From NCBI GenBank assembly GCA_035403225.1, contig DAONET010000005.1, forward strand, positions 1 through 64,000: 64,000 bases of DNA, written 5' to 3'. Source of the stretch: DAIRDK01 sp035403225 (GTDB lineage: Bacteria > Bacteroidota > Bacteroidia > Bacteroidales > FEN-979). Position 1 is the stretch's first letter; each line of letters opens with the position of its first letter. A program made the position numbers and the translations under genes. Positions 1 through 7,962 of the stretch are shown here, in pieces. A model generated the notes under the pieces. The model worked only from the letters and a program-made list of their open reading frames with translations, searched no databases and was not told the origin of the DNA.

Positions 1-792
1 CGCAGGAGATGGTCGGGTTTTGGTTGTCGTTGACGGTTACATCAAAATTGCAGGTTGCGGTATGACCGGAGGCGTCGGTGATGGTCCAGGTCACAGTGGT
101 GGTGCCTTTCGTAAAGACAGCACCGGCCAGGGTATTGCTGCTGTTGTGGTTATTGCTGATGACAGCCCCCGGGCAATTATCGCTGAAAGCGGTCGGATCG
201 AATTCCGTTCCTACAGCGGTATACGTGCAGACCCCGTTATTGGTGTTGCGGGTCTGGTTACCGACGCAGGAGATGGTCGGGTTTTGGTTGTCGTTGACGG
301 TTACATCAAAATTGCAGGTGGCGGTATGACCGGAAGCGTCGGTGACGGTCCAGGTCACGGTGGTGGTGCCTTTCGTAAAGATAGCGCCGGCCAGGGTATT
401 GCTGCTGTTGTGGTTATTGCTGATGACAGCTCCCGGACAATTGTCACTGAAAGCGGTCGGATCAAATTCCGTTCCTACAGCGGTATACGTGCAGACCCCG
501 TTATTGGTGTTCCGGGTCTGGTTGCCGACGCAAGAGAGGGTCGGGTTTTGGTTATCATTGACCGTGACATCAAAACTGCAAGTGGCGGTATGACCGGAAG
601 CGTCGGTGACGGTCCAGGTCACGGTGGTAGTGCCTTTCGTAAAGACAGCTCCAGTCAGGGTGTTGGTACCGTTAATATTGTTACGGATGGTTGCCCCGGA
701 ACAATTATCTCCATACGAGGTCGGGTTAAACTCTCCCCCGGCGGAAGTGTAAGTACACACGCCCGGATCCGTACTACGGGTCTGATTGGCCA
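1..792 (-). repeat. Tandem 264-bp (88-codon) HYR-encoding repeat
   Basis: Three consecutive units start at 1, 265 and 529 with a period of exactly 264 bp. The first two are nearly identical in DNA; the third is more diverged. Each encodes one HYR module with two cysteines. The array may continue past the left edge. The close match of adjacent units suggests recent duplication or ongoing recombination. Confidence 0.9.
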
Positions 793-2830
793 CGCAACTG
801 ATGGTCGGAGAGGTGTTATCAATAACGGAAGAATTCAGGACATACCGGTTGTCTGATTCATCGGCATCCACCACGCTTGATGAAACATTGGCTCTGTTGG
901 TGATAGATCCTATGTTAGAGCAATCAGGGTTAACTACCACCGATCTTGATTGGGATGCGAGGGGAGCAATAGAACCCAGGTTCCAGGTAACCACTCCGGA
1001 GGCATATGTTCCACCCCCGGAAGCTGAAACAAAAGTGACACCGGCCGGAAGTGTATCTCGGAGCATGACATTATTGGCGATCAGATCGCCATTGTTGGAA
1101 ACAAAGACTTGGTACGTCAAGTTTTCTCCGGCATGACCAGGATCTGTATCCACAGTCTTTGTGGTATGCAGGTTGGGAAGGAGGTTGATCATGGTCGTGG
1201 TCTGACAGAAATTATCAGCATAATCCGCATCAAACTCAGTAAGAAAAATGCTGGCGTTATTGATGAGTGCAGTCGACCCGCTGGTAAAATGCGATAGATC
1301 TTTAATTACAACTACAAAGGTTTTGGTCCCGGAAGCGTTCGGTGCAAGCGTGCCGATATTCCAGGTTATAAAATGTCCGTTATCTATTCCTCCACCGGCA
1401 TTGGTAACCGTCGCCAAATCCTCGTCATAGTCATCCATGATGGTCACGTTGGAAGCGGTGTAGTTGCCAAGGTTTGAATATGAAATGGTATACGTAACAA
1501 TCCCTGATGGTTTTGCCGGGTCCGGGAAAGGAAGGGCGGTCTTGGTGATCTTCAGGTTTGGTGCGGAGGAAACGGTCGTCAATTCAGTCTCCGAGTCACT
1601 GATTGGGTTTCCATGGCTGTCAAGACAAGTTGCCAAACAGGTATTTGACAAGACGGTTCCATTTACTAAATTATTCTGTACCAGCATTTTAATTGTAACT
1701 GTGGTAGAAGATTCTACTCCCAGGCTGGGGAAAACCCACACATTGTTTCCGGTAGTCGGTGCCGGCACAGCGGAGAGGAACGTCGTACGGGGATCATAGG
1801 TTTCGGTAATAGTGAGGTTAGTGCCGGCTTCTTTACCGGAATTGTATATATAGATGGTGTATTCAAGGGTGTCTCCACTTTGGACCGGATCCGGATAGTC
1901 CAGTTTCATAGAGGTTAACAGCGGCCCCAGCGGATTATGAGAGAAGGTGGTGACCAATGAACTGGAAGAAATATTGCATACCTGTGAGGTTCCGGTGACT
2001 TGTGTCAGGTTTATCCGGTTAGCAGGGGTTCCATTGGGTGCGGTGAGTTTCAGGTAGAAATAATAAACATTTCCGGGGGCTACCCAACCTGTTTCCGTGA
2101 TGAGGCTTTTGCTTAGATTCATGATCTCGGGAATGAGATAAACCTGTGAACCAGGCGCTTCGGAAGCTGTCAACGTGAAATTGTCGCTGATGTTCCCATT
2201 GTTGGTTATGCTCATCAGATAATAAACAACGGATCCGGTGGCCGATTTGATTTCACCTTCCATATCGTGCAATCCGACCCCGCAGTACTGCATGACCGTA
2301 GTAAGGACAGGGGCACTTTGAACCGGTATGGGGGTTTGTTGAGAATGAATGGAAGCGCTGGCCGTCAATGTATTGATAGTCCCGGGCATGTAATAGGCTC
2401 CCGGATTCCATAACGGGTGATATAAACTGCCCATGGTGCCCGGATAGACTTTTACAATGAATTGTTTGATCCCGGCACCCAGGTTGGCCAGGTAAGGAAC
2501 CTGGGCTGACGTCCACGTAACAGTATGTGATCCTGCACTATACACACCTGCTGGTACAGATGAAGAGTAGGTATACAGACCGGCAGCCGGCAGGTTCAAT
2601 GTTACGGATACATCATTGGCATAACTGGTCCCTGTATTCGCGAAGGTCACAATATAGGTGAACTCCTTCCCCGGATTCGCAGATGGAGGCGCATAAACGG
2701 ATATATCAAATGAAACAGAAGCGCTTACCAATGAAGAGCTTAGCAACATGATTGCCACCAGTGACCTTGCTATCACTTTACCAAATGTTGATAAGTGAGC
2801 ATTTTGAGGATTGCGTGTGCGGTTATCCAT
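1..2830 (-). CDS. Secreted DUF11/HYR-repeat surface protein, 3' end outside window
   Basis: The frame is open from an ATG at 2830 to the left edge (943 codons), so the C-terminus is missing. Residues about 15-37 form a signal peptide ending near LVSAS. A beta-rich region follows, then about three DUF11-type repeats (roughly residues 305-395, 425-515 and 545-635, with phrases such as YTIYIYNSG, YTISYSNLG, YQVFVSNNG). From about residue 670 come HYR (hyalin-like) repeats with the pattern PTISC..NQTR, VCTY, DNCPGA, FTKGTTTVTWTVTDASGHTATC. Such proteins are cell-surface or secreted adhesin-like proteins in Bacteroidota and often end in a T9SS or gliding-type sorting domain, which here would lie off the window. 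A promoter lies about 220 nt upstream of the ATG. Ligand and role are unknown. Confidence 0.85.
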   Translation of the reverse strand, partial: MDNRTRNPQNAHLSTFGKVIARSLVAIMLLSSSLVSASVSFDISVYAPPSANPGKEFTYIVTFANTGTSYANDVSVTLNLPAAGLYTYSSSVPAGVYSAGSHTVTWTSAQVPYLANLGAGIKQFIVKVYPGTMGSLYHPLWNPGAYYMPGTINTLTASASIHSQQTPIPVQSAPVLTTVMQYCGVGLHDMEGEIKSATGSVVYYLMSITNNGNISDNFTLTASEAPGSQVYLIPEIMNLSKSLITETGWVAPGNVYYFYLKLTAPNGTPANRINLTQVTGTSQVCNISSSSLVTTFSHNPLGPLLTSMKLDYPDPVQSGDTLEYTIYIYNSGKEAGTNLTITETYDPRTTFLSAVPAPTTGNNVWVFPSLGVESSTTVTIKMLVQNNLVNGTVLSNTCLATCLDSHGNPISDSETELTTVSSAPNLKITKTALPFPDPAKPSGIVTYTISYSNLGNYTASNVTIMDDYDEDLATVTNAGGGIDNGHFITWNIGTLAPNASGTKTFVVVIKDLSHFTSGSTALINNASIFLTEFDADYADNFCQTTTMINLLPNLHTTKTVDTDPGHAGENLTYQVFVSNNGDLIANNVMLRDTLPAGVTFVSASGGGTYASGVVTWNLGSIAPLASQSRSVVVNPDCSNIGSITNRANVSSSVVDADESDNRYVLNSSVIDNTSPTISCVANQTRSTDPGVCTYTSAGGEFNPTSYGDNCSGATIRNNINGTNTLTGAVFTKGTTTVTWTVTDASGHTATCSFDVTVNDNQNPTLSCVGNQTRNTNNGVCTYTAVGTEFDPTAFSDNCPGAVISNNHNSSNTLAGAIFTKGTTTVTWTVTDASGHTATCNFDVTVNDNQNPTISCVGNQTRNTNNGVCTYTAVGTEFDPTAFSDNCPGAVISNNHNSSNTLAGAVFTKGTTTVTWTITDASGHTATCNFDVTVNDNQNPTISC

Positions 2831-3049
2831 ATCTCTCTATATTTTGAACCCGGGAAAAACCCCTGGCTCCGAACAACATCCTATTGATTGTGTACAGAAG
2901 AACTGTTAGTTACATAACAACAATCATCGTTTGGCCGTCTAAGTGGAGAGAAGAAAAGGCTCAGGGCAATCAACTTGTTACCGCATCCGGAGCCGAATGG
3001 AAATACCAGTATGTATTTGCTAGTCATAACGACCTTAACAAAAACGTTA

Positions 3050-3080
3050 CAAATATAAACCATTAAATAAGTGAAGTCAA
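3050..3080 (-). promoter_or_regulatory. Bacteroidota-type promoter for the HYR protein
   Basis: Reading the minus strand, TTG (3080-3078) is followed after 20 nt by TATATTTG (3057-3050), matching TTG and TAnnTTTG. It would give a leader of about 215 nt before the ATG at 2830. The AT-rich stretch 2831-3372 holds no convincing gene, only this promoter and the hairpin at 3319-3343. Confidence 0.6.
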
Positions 3081-3318
3081 GTATTTGAAGGCTTTCTGAG
3101 ATGAAAGAAAATTATCTAAAGAACCTAATTGCTTTCAAACATCGCTAATGACAAAGGATATCATTGCCCTTACATTCTCGTAAAAAAAATTAAAAAAAAT
3201 GATTTCTGCTCCCGAATGCAGGCTCTTCATGAAAAAAAATCCGGAAATAGTTGGTATTTAGTTTGATACTGAATATTGATCAGATCGGAAAATGTTCAAT
3301 ATCTTTAGTAAATGTGTA

Positions 3319-3343
3319 TCAGATACCCTGACCGGGTATCTGA
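3319..3343 (-). terminator. Hairpin downstream of the receiver gene
   Basis: A perfect 10-bp inverted repeat (TCAGATACCC / GGGTATCTGA, 5-nt loop) lies 30 bp beyond the stop of the receiver gene. The following minus-strand sequence is only moderately T-rich, so intrinsic termination is likely but not textbook. Confidence 0.55.
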
Positions 3344-3372
3344 CGATGAATTCACGAAATAAGATGGGTCAC

Positions 3373-3840
3373 TTATCCTTTCGTGGTTAGCGATTTGATA
3401 AGGGAGGTGAAAGAATTCTTCTCGATGGGTTTGGATACAAAATGACTGCAACCGGATTTTAAAATCTGCTCTCTCTCGGATTCAACGGCATAACCGGTAA
3501 CGGCAATAATGGGAATCGTCTTATAATCCTCAAAGGTACGGATGATCTCTGTGGCCTCCAGACCATTCATTCCGGGCCCCAGGTTGATGTCCATGATGAT
3601 TATATGGTATTTCTTCGTACGGGCCATCTCAACGGCACTCTCCCCGTTACGTGCAAAATCCATTTGACAAATGTCTTTCAGAAAAATCCTGACCAACTCA
3701 CTGTTCAGCCGATTGTCTTCCACAACAAGAATCTCCGGAAGACAATGGGCACCCTCTTCCTGGCAACCCTGTTTCTCCTGATCGCTTTCATTTGATTTTA
3801 TTGGTGAAGAAGTGTTACCTGTTTGGTCTTCCTTGTCCAT
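3373..3840 (-). CDS. Stand-alone response-regulator receiver protein
   Basis: A 155-residue protein made of a polar N-terminal tail (residues 1-34) and one CheY-like receiver domain. It shows the acidic pocket (VVEDN), the phospho-acceptor Asp in IIMDINL, the switch Thr in AVTGYA and the conserved Lys in VSKPI. There is no output domain, so it acts by protein contact or as a phosphate relay. It is transcribed divergently from the NtrC-type regulator gene at 4037, 196 bp away, and could share control or a kinase with that system; this is inference from position. A hairpin follows the gene. Confidence 0.85.
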   Translation of the reverse strand: MDKEDQTGNTSSPIKSNESDQEKQGCQEEGAHCLPEILVVEDNRLNSELVRIFLKDICQMDFARNGESAVEMARTKKYHIIIMDINLGPGMNGLEATEIIRTFEDYKTIPIIAVTGYAVESEREQILKSGCSHFVSKPIEKNSFTSLIKSLTTKG

Positions 3841-3963
3841 TTGTAAATAATTTTACCGACTGTAAAAATCGAAAAAAAATTGACATGGAACAAATTAAGT
3901 TTTAGAGAGATATCATTGTAAATATATGAAAATTATGGATGATTTTGTAAAGAAATACGTATT

Positions 3964-3982
3964 TTGTCAAAAAAGTTGACAA
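3964..3982. promoter_or_regulatory. Perfect palindrome, likely operator of the NtrC-type regulator
   Basis: TTGTCAA-AAAAG-TTGACAA is a perfect 7-bp inverted repeat with a 5-bp spacer. It contains TGT-N11-ACA (3965-3981), the layout of many NtrC/NifA enhancer sites. The 17-bp core matches the site at 15858-15874, upstream of the RiPP precursor, at 15 of 17 positions, and the two differences are compensatory (symmetric). It overlaps the TTG of the regulator's own promoter, which suggests autoregulation. Confidence 0.6.
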
Positions 3983-4008
3983 TCTTTGGGTAAAATTTTA
4001 CATTTTTG
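3976..4008 (+). promoter_or_regulatory. Promoter of the NtrC/kinase operon
   Basis: TTGAC (3976-3980) and TACATTTTTG (3999-4008) are spaced as in Bacteroidota housekeeping promoters (20 nt between TTG and TA), about 29 nt before the ATG at 4037. The -7 box deviates slightly from TAnnTTTG. It is overlapped by the palindrome at 3964-3982 and by an ACA/TGT inverted repeat at 3996-4013. Confidence 0.5.
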
Positions 4009-4023
4009 TAAAATATTTATACA
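4007..4023. promoter_or_regulatory. Second TGT-N11-ACA candidate site
   Basis: TGTAAAATATTTATACA matches the precursor-upstream site (15858-15874) at 13 of 17 positions and sits just upstream of the regulator's start codon. The sequence is AT-rich, so chance resemblance is more likely here than for the 3964-3982 site. Confidence 0.35.
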
Positions 4024-4036
4024 ACATTGACTCCCC

Positions 4037-5410
4037 ATGTCAAAAAGAGGTAATCTGTTAGTCGTTGAAGATAATAAAGAAATTCTTGAAGCCCTGGAAC
4101 TTTTTCTGGAGGATGAATTTGATCTCGTAACCGGACTGAAATCTCCTAATCTGATTGCAAGTTCAATGCAATCAGGTAATTATGATGTTGTGATGCTGGA
4201 TATGAACTTCTCGGCAGGAATTGTGACCGGGAATGAGGGATTATACTGGCTTAAAGAAGTACTGAAGATTGACCCTACTGTCAGCGTGATCATGATGACG
4301 GCATACGGTGATATCGACCTGGCTGTTAAAGCCATGAAAATCGGTGCGGTTGACTTCATTTTGAAACCATGGGATAGCGATAAGTTGCTCTCTACGCTTA
4401 GAACAGCTATTAAAATCCGTGAATCCAATTCGGCGATAAAAGTGAATAAAGACCGGCAGGTCGTTACTCCATCCGAGTCTGAACTCCAGTATTCCGAGAT
4501 TATCGGGGAATGTCCCCAGATACGCCGGGTGATGGAGGTGGTGGATAAAGTCTGCAAGACAGATGTGAATATTTTGATTACCGGTGAAAATGGAACCGGA
4601 AAGGGTTTGATAGCGAAGGAGATACATACCAGATCCGGCCGGAATGCGCACCCCATGGTCACCGTCGACATGGCTTCCATCCCTGTTACGTTGTTCGAAA
4701 GCGAAATGTTCGGACATAAGAAAGGCGCTTTTACCGATGCACGACAGGACCGGACCGGAAGGTTTGAAACGGCTTCCGGCGGCACGCTCTTCCTGGATGA
4801 AATAGGGAACCTCTCGTTGGGGATGCAGGCAAAGATTCTGAACGTATTACAGGAACGTCAGATCATTCCCCTGGGCTCCAATAAAGCCATTCCCATCGAT
4901 ATCAGGCTGGTATGCGCTACGAATAAAAATCTCGAGAAAATGACCCTTGACGGAACTTTCCGGCAGGACCTGCTGTTCCGCATCAATACCATTCAAATTG
5001 ATCTGCCGCCTCTTCGGGAACGCGGTGAAGATATTATCTTGATGGCCAAACATTTCCTGATTCGATATGCAAAAAAATACAACCGGGAACCGCTTACTTT
5101 TACCGACGAATCCCTGATGGCACTGAAGTCATACTCCTGGCCCGGCAATATTCGGGAGCTGGAACATACCATCGAAAAAGCGACCATCCTGGCTGAGGGA
5201 ACTACCGTGCGCCCGGATGACCTGCACCTTAAAACAACACCGGCCCAGCAACCTGCCCATCATGATCAACGAGCTTCGTACGAAGATTATGAACGGGAAA
5301 TCCTGAAAAAAGCACTCATCCGGAACGGGGGGAATCTCACCAGCGCTGCAAAAGAACTTGGATTATCAAGGCAAACCATTTACAATAAGATGAAAAAATA
5401 TGGTCTCTAA
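4037..5410 (+). CDS. Sigma-54-dependent NtrC-family response regulator
   Basis: This 457-residue activator has the full NtrC layout. A receiver domain (about 1-125) carries phospho-acceptor Asp55. An AAA+ domain (about 150-390) has Walker A GENGTGKG (183-190), the sigma-54 contact loop GAFTDA (230-235) and Walker B with D254/E255. A Fis-type helix-turn-helix closes the protein (NLTSAAKELGLSRQTIYNKM). It should bind enhancers and drive RNA polymerase-sigma-54. It overlaps the kinase gene by 11 bp, so the two form a two-component system. The operon runs toward the RiPP gene set and ends against it, and palindromes upstream of this gene resemble one upstream of the RiPP precursor. That makes the peptide genes the likely target (inference). 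Confidence 0.95.
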   Translation: MSKRGNLLVVEDNKEILEALELFLEDEFDLVTGLKSPNLIASSMQSGNYDVVMLDMNFSAGIVTGNEGLYWLKEVLKIDPTVSVIMMTAYGDIDLAVKAMKIGAVDFILKPWDSDKLLSTLRTAIKIRESNSAIKVNKDRQVVTPSESELQYSEIIGECPQIRRVMEVVDKVCKTDVNILITGENGTGKGLIAKEIHTRSGRNAHPMVTVDMASIPVTLFESEMFGHKKGAFTDARQDRTGRFETASGGTLFLDEIGNLSLGMQAKILNVLQERQIIPLGSNKAIPIDIRLVCATNKNLEKMTLDGTFRQDLLFRINTIQIDLPPLRERGEDIILMAKHFLIRYAKKYNREPLTFTDESLMALKSYSWPGNIRELEHTIEKATILAEGTTVRPDDLHLKTTPAQQPAHHDQRASYEDYEREILKKALIRNGGNLTSAAKELGLSRQTIYNKMKKYGL

Positions 5411-6752
5411 GAGGTTCTATTATGTAATTACGATTCGAATACTTCTTATTGCCCTGACCTCCCTCGGATTATTTTTTTGTGCCTTCTCCTGGCCAAATTA
5501 TTCCCTGCTGATCATCATCGCCCTCCTTTTTATTTTTCAACTGTTTCTTTTGATCCGATACATAAACCGGATTAACCATAAACTCGAAAACTTCTTCCTG
5601 ATCTATCTCAGCGGAGAGGTGATGAATTCCGGCTCCGGAAGCAGACGGAAGGATGAATTCGCTCCCATGTACCGGTATTTCGATGAAATCAACATGAAAC
5701 TGGAGAGAGCCAGGATCCAAAATGAAATTCAGAATAATTACTTTAAAACGATTGTTGATCAAACAGCCGTTGGCCTGATTTCGTTCCGTTCCGACCTCTC
5801 CGTGGAACTCGTCAACGATGCCGCTAAACGCATCTTCGGAATCCATGTGCTGCGAAACCTGAAAAGACTGGATAACCTGAAAGAGGGTTTCTCGGAGATG
5901 CTGTTTAAAATGCACTCAAACGAACAAAAGCTGGTTTCCCTCGTCCTCAATGGAGAGATGATCCAGCTGGCTACGAAAAAAGTGATGTTCAAAGGGGGCG
6001 ACCGGATGTTCCATCTCGTTTCTTTCCAGAATATCAAACCGGAACTTGATGAAAAAGAAGCGGATTCATGGCAGAAACTGATCCGGGTACTGACACACGA
6101 GATCATGAACTCCATGACGCCGATCAATACGCTGGTGACCACCATTACCCGGATATTCCGGAACAAAGAGACCGGTGAACTGAAAAACACGTCGGAACTG
6201 ACACCCGCCATGATCGAAAAGACCATCAAAGGACTTGATCTGATCGAATCCAGGGGACAGGGGCTCATCCATTTCGTGGAGAACTACCGAACCGTGACCA
6301 GACTCCCTAAACCGGAGTTTAAGGTGCTGAACGTAAGAGATATGTTCCAGTCTATCAAACTGTTGTTCGATGAAAGACTGATAGAAACCGGTATCCAAAT
6401 GAACATCGACTGTCATCCCTCTCTCTTTATCAATGCGGACGGGAAGTTGCTGGAACAAGTCATTATCAACCTGGTGAAGAACTCCATCGAGGCATTCGAA
6501 GATGTCGCTGAACCCATGCTCAGCCTGACTGCACAATCGAATAATAACCAGATTATCATGGAGATCGCCGATAACGGGAAAGGTATTCCGCCGGAAATGC
6601 TGGAGAATATTTTTGTGCCTTTCTATACTACGAAAGAAAAAGGTTCCGGGATCGGGTTAAGCTTGTCGCGACAGATCATCCGCCTGCATGGTGGAACCAT
6701 GAATGTTCAATCGGAGCCATTCTCGCGCACCGTATTTACGATCAAGATCTGA
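5400..6752 (+). CDS. Membrane histidine kinase, intramembrane-sensing layout
   Basis: A 450-residue NtrY/AtoS-like kinase. Two transmembrane helices (about 8-29 and 35-54) are separated by only about five residues (SWPNY), so there is no periplasmic sensor domain. A linker, a PAS-like domain (about 110-210), a HisKA domain with phospho-acceptor His233 (LTHEIMNSMTP) and a HATPase domain follow, with N box NLVKNSIEA, G1 DNGKGIP and G2 GSGIGLSLS. Its start overlaps the end of the NtrC gene and it should phosphorylate that regulator. Its stop directly abuts the stop of the convergent ABC ATPase gene. The near absence of an outside loop recalls BceS-type kinases, which sense through an FtsX-type transporter; here an FtsX permease and its ATPase lie in the facing operon. 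Confidence 0.93.
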   Translation: MVSKRFYYVITIRILLIALTSLGLFFCAFSWPNYSLLIIIALLFIFQLFLLIRYINRINHKLENFFLIYLSGEVMNSGSGSRRKDEFAPMYRYFDEINMKLERARIQNEIQNNYFKTIVDQTAVGLISFRSDLSVELVNDAAKRIFGIHVLRNLKRLDNLKEGFSEMLFKMHSNEQKLVSLVLNGEMIQLATKKVMFKGGDRMFHLVSFQNIKPELDEKEADSWQKLIRVLTHEIMNSMTPINTLVTTITRIFRNKETGELKNTSELTPAMIEKTIKGLDLIESRGQGLIHFVENYRTVTRLPKPEFKVLNVRDMFQSIKLLFDERLIETGIQMNIDCHPSLFINADGKLLEQVIINLVKNSIEAFEDVAEPMLSLTAQSNNNQIIMEIADNGKGIPPEMLENIFVPFYTTKEKGSGIGLSLSRQIIRLHGGTMNVQSEPFSRTVFTIKI

Positions 6753-7424
6753 TCAGAATTTCTCAGTAACAATTTGTCCGTCAAAAAGATTGATCAAACG
6801 GCTGCTGTATTCGGCATCACGTTGCGAGTGGGTCACCATCACGATGGTGGTACCTGATTCGTTCAGCTTGGCCATCATCTTCATGACTTCTTCTCCATGC
6901 TGGGAATCGAGGTTACCGGTAGGTTCGTCGGCCAGGATCAGCGACGGCCCGGATACCAGCGCACGGGCTACAGCAACACGCTGTTGCTGCCCGCCGGAAA
7001 GCTGAACAGGGAAACTTTTCTGGCGGTGATTCAACTCCAGGTATTCAAGAACGGCGGTGACTTTCTCTTTGCGTTGATTCAGCGGCACGCCCATGTATAT
7101 CAACGGGAGTTCCACGTTTTCATAAATATTGAGCTCATCGATCAGATTGAAGTTCTGAAAGATAAAACCGATCTTCTGCTTCCTGATCAACGAACGCTGT
7201 TTCTCACTGAACATCGCCACATTCACTCCCTGAAACAAGTACTCCCCGCTGGTGGGGGTGTCAAGCATGCCGAGAATACTTAAAAAAGTCGATTTTCCAC
7301 AACCGGAAGGCCCCATGATGGCGACAAACTCTCCTTCGTCCACATGGAAATTTACTTCTTTTAAGGCCGTTGTCTCAACGTCTTCTGCTCTGAAAATTTT
7401 CGTCAGCCCGATGGTTCTTATCAT
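6753..7424 (-). CDS. LolD/MacB-type ABC transporter ATPase
   Basis: A 223-residue ATPase with Walker A GPSGCGKST (38-46), Q loop, signature LSGGQQQRVAVARAL, Walker B LILADEPTGNLDS and a switch His in VTHS. This LolD/MacB/FtsE subfamily pairs with FtsX-type permeases. The obvious partner is the 801-residue FtsX protein at 10160-12565 in the same operon. It is the last gene of the RiPP operon, 18 bp after the HlyD-like gene, and its stop meets the kinase stop with no gap. The pair could expel peptide from the membrane (self-protection), help export, or signal to the kinase; the sequence does not decide. Confidence 0.93.
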   Translation of the reverse strand: MIRTIGLTKIFRAEDVETTALKEVNFHVDEGEFVAIMGPSGCGKSTFLSILGMLDTPTSGEYLFQGVNVAMFSEKQRSLIRKQKIGFIFQNFNLIDELNIYENVELPLIYMGVPLNQRKEKVTAVLEYLELNHRQKSFPVQLSGGQQQRVAVARALVSGPSLILADEPTGNLDSQHGEEVMKMMAKLNESGTTIVMVTHSQRDAEYSSRLINLFDGQIVTEKF

Positions 7425-7442
7425 GTCGTTTGCTCTCTGTTA

Positions 7443-7961
7443 TTACATCTGATCCCTGCTTAAAAGGGAAAGTATGGGTTGAAAGATCTCCTGAAACAAC
7501 GAGGTCTTTCCAACGATGATTTGCACATTGACCCGGGTGGAACGCATCATCGATTTTACCTGTTCCCCGTCTGAAGGAAGAACGACTTTCGCCGAAAAAA
7601 AGTTTGTGGAAGAATTGGTAAACAAACAGGTGATCTTTCCATCTATTTTCTCCGGATTCCCTCTCTTTTCATCAGGAAGGATAACCCTGGCCGTCATTCC
7701 GGGTCTGACAACGGATGCATATCCCGACGGTAACCGGATGATCCCTTCGACGGACCGGGTGGCTACGGAGTCAAGTGATGGACTGACGACGTCCATCTCG
7801 CAATTCAATACTTCAGGGTAGGGAATTTGCGTCGTAATAAACAATCCGACCAAAAAAACCAACCCGGCAAGAAGCGTCCCGTTGCGGACAATCCACCTTG
7901 GCTTCCGGGTCAGGATCCCGGCTACTTCCGGACTATATCCATGTTCGGTTTCCTGTTTCAT
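7443..7961 (-). CDS. Very short HlyD-like membrane-fusion protein
   Basis: A 172-residue protein with a short cytoplasmic N-terminus (ending about residue 27), one transmembrane helix (about 28-45, LLAGLVFLVGLFITTQ) and a small periplasmic beta domain containing GYASVVRPGMTARVIL, which resembles the beta-barrel part of HlyD/MFP adaptors. It lacks the lipoyl halves and the long coiled-coil hairpin of normal adaptors of 350-450 residues. It starts 1 bp beyond the exporter gene, so it is probably the exporter's periplasmic partner. No internal stop or remnant is visible, so it looks like a genuine minimal form rather than a fresh truncation. Confidence 0.7.
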   Translation of the reverse strand: MKQETEHGYSPEVAGILTRKPRWIVRNGTLLAGLVFLVGLFITTQIPYPEVLNCEMDVVSPSLDSVATRSVEGIIRLPSGYASVVRPGMTARVILPDEKRGNPEKIDGKITCLFTNSSTNFFSAKVVLPSDGEQVKSMMRSTRVNVQIIVGKTSLFQEIFQPILSLLSRDQM

Positions 7962-7962
7962 G

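Noticed and set aside
1..792. Repeats as a CRISPR array
   Set aside because: The 264-bp period, absence of short spacers and a coding frame through the units show protein-domain repeats.
20..856. Plus-strand open frame of 278 codons
   Set aside because: It is the reverse complement of the HYR repeats. The minus frame has a signal peptide and recognisable domains; this one is repetitive and low-complexity.
2881..3066. 60-codon open frames on both strands
   Set aside because: Short, mutually overlapping, no motif, and lying across an AT-rich upstream region with a promoter.
7443..7961. Short HlyD gene as a pseudogene fragment
   Set aside because: It has its own start, anchor and stop, is tightly spaced with its neighbours and shows no remnant of the missing domains.
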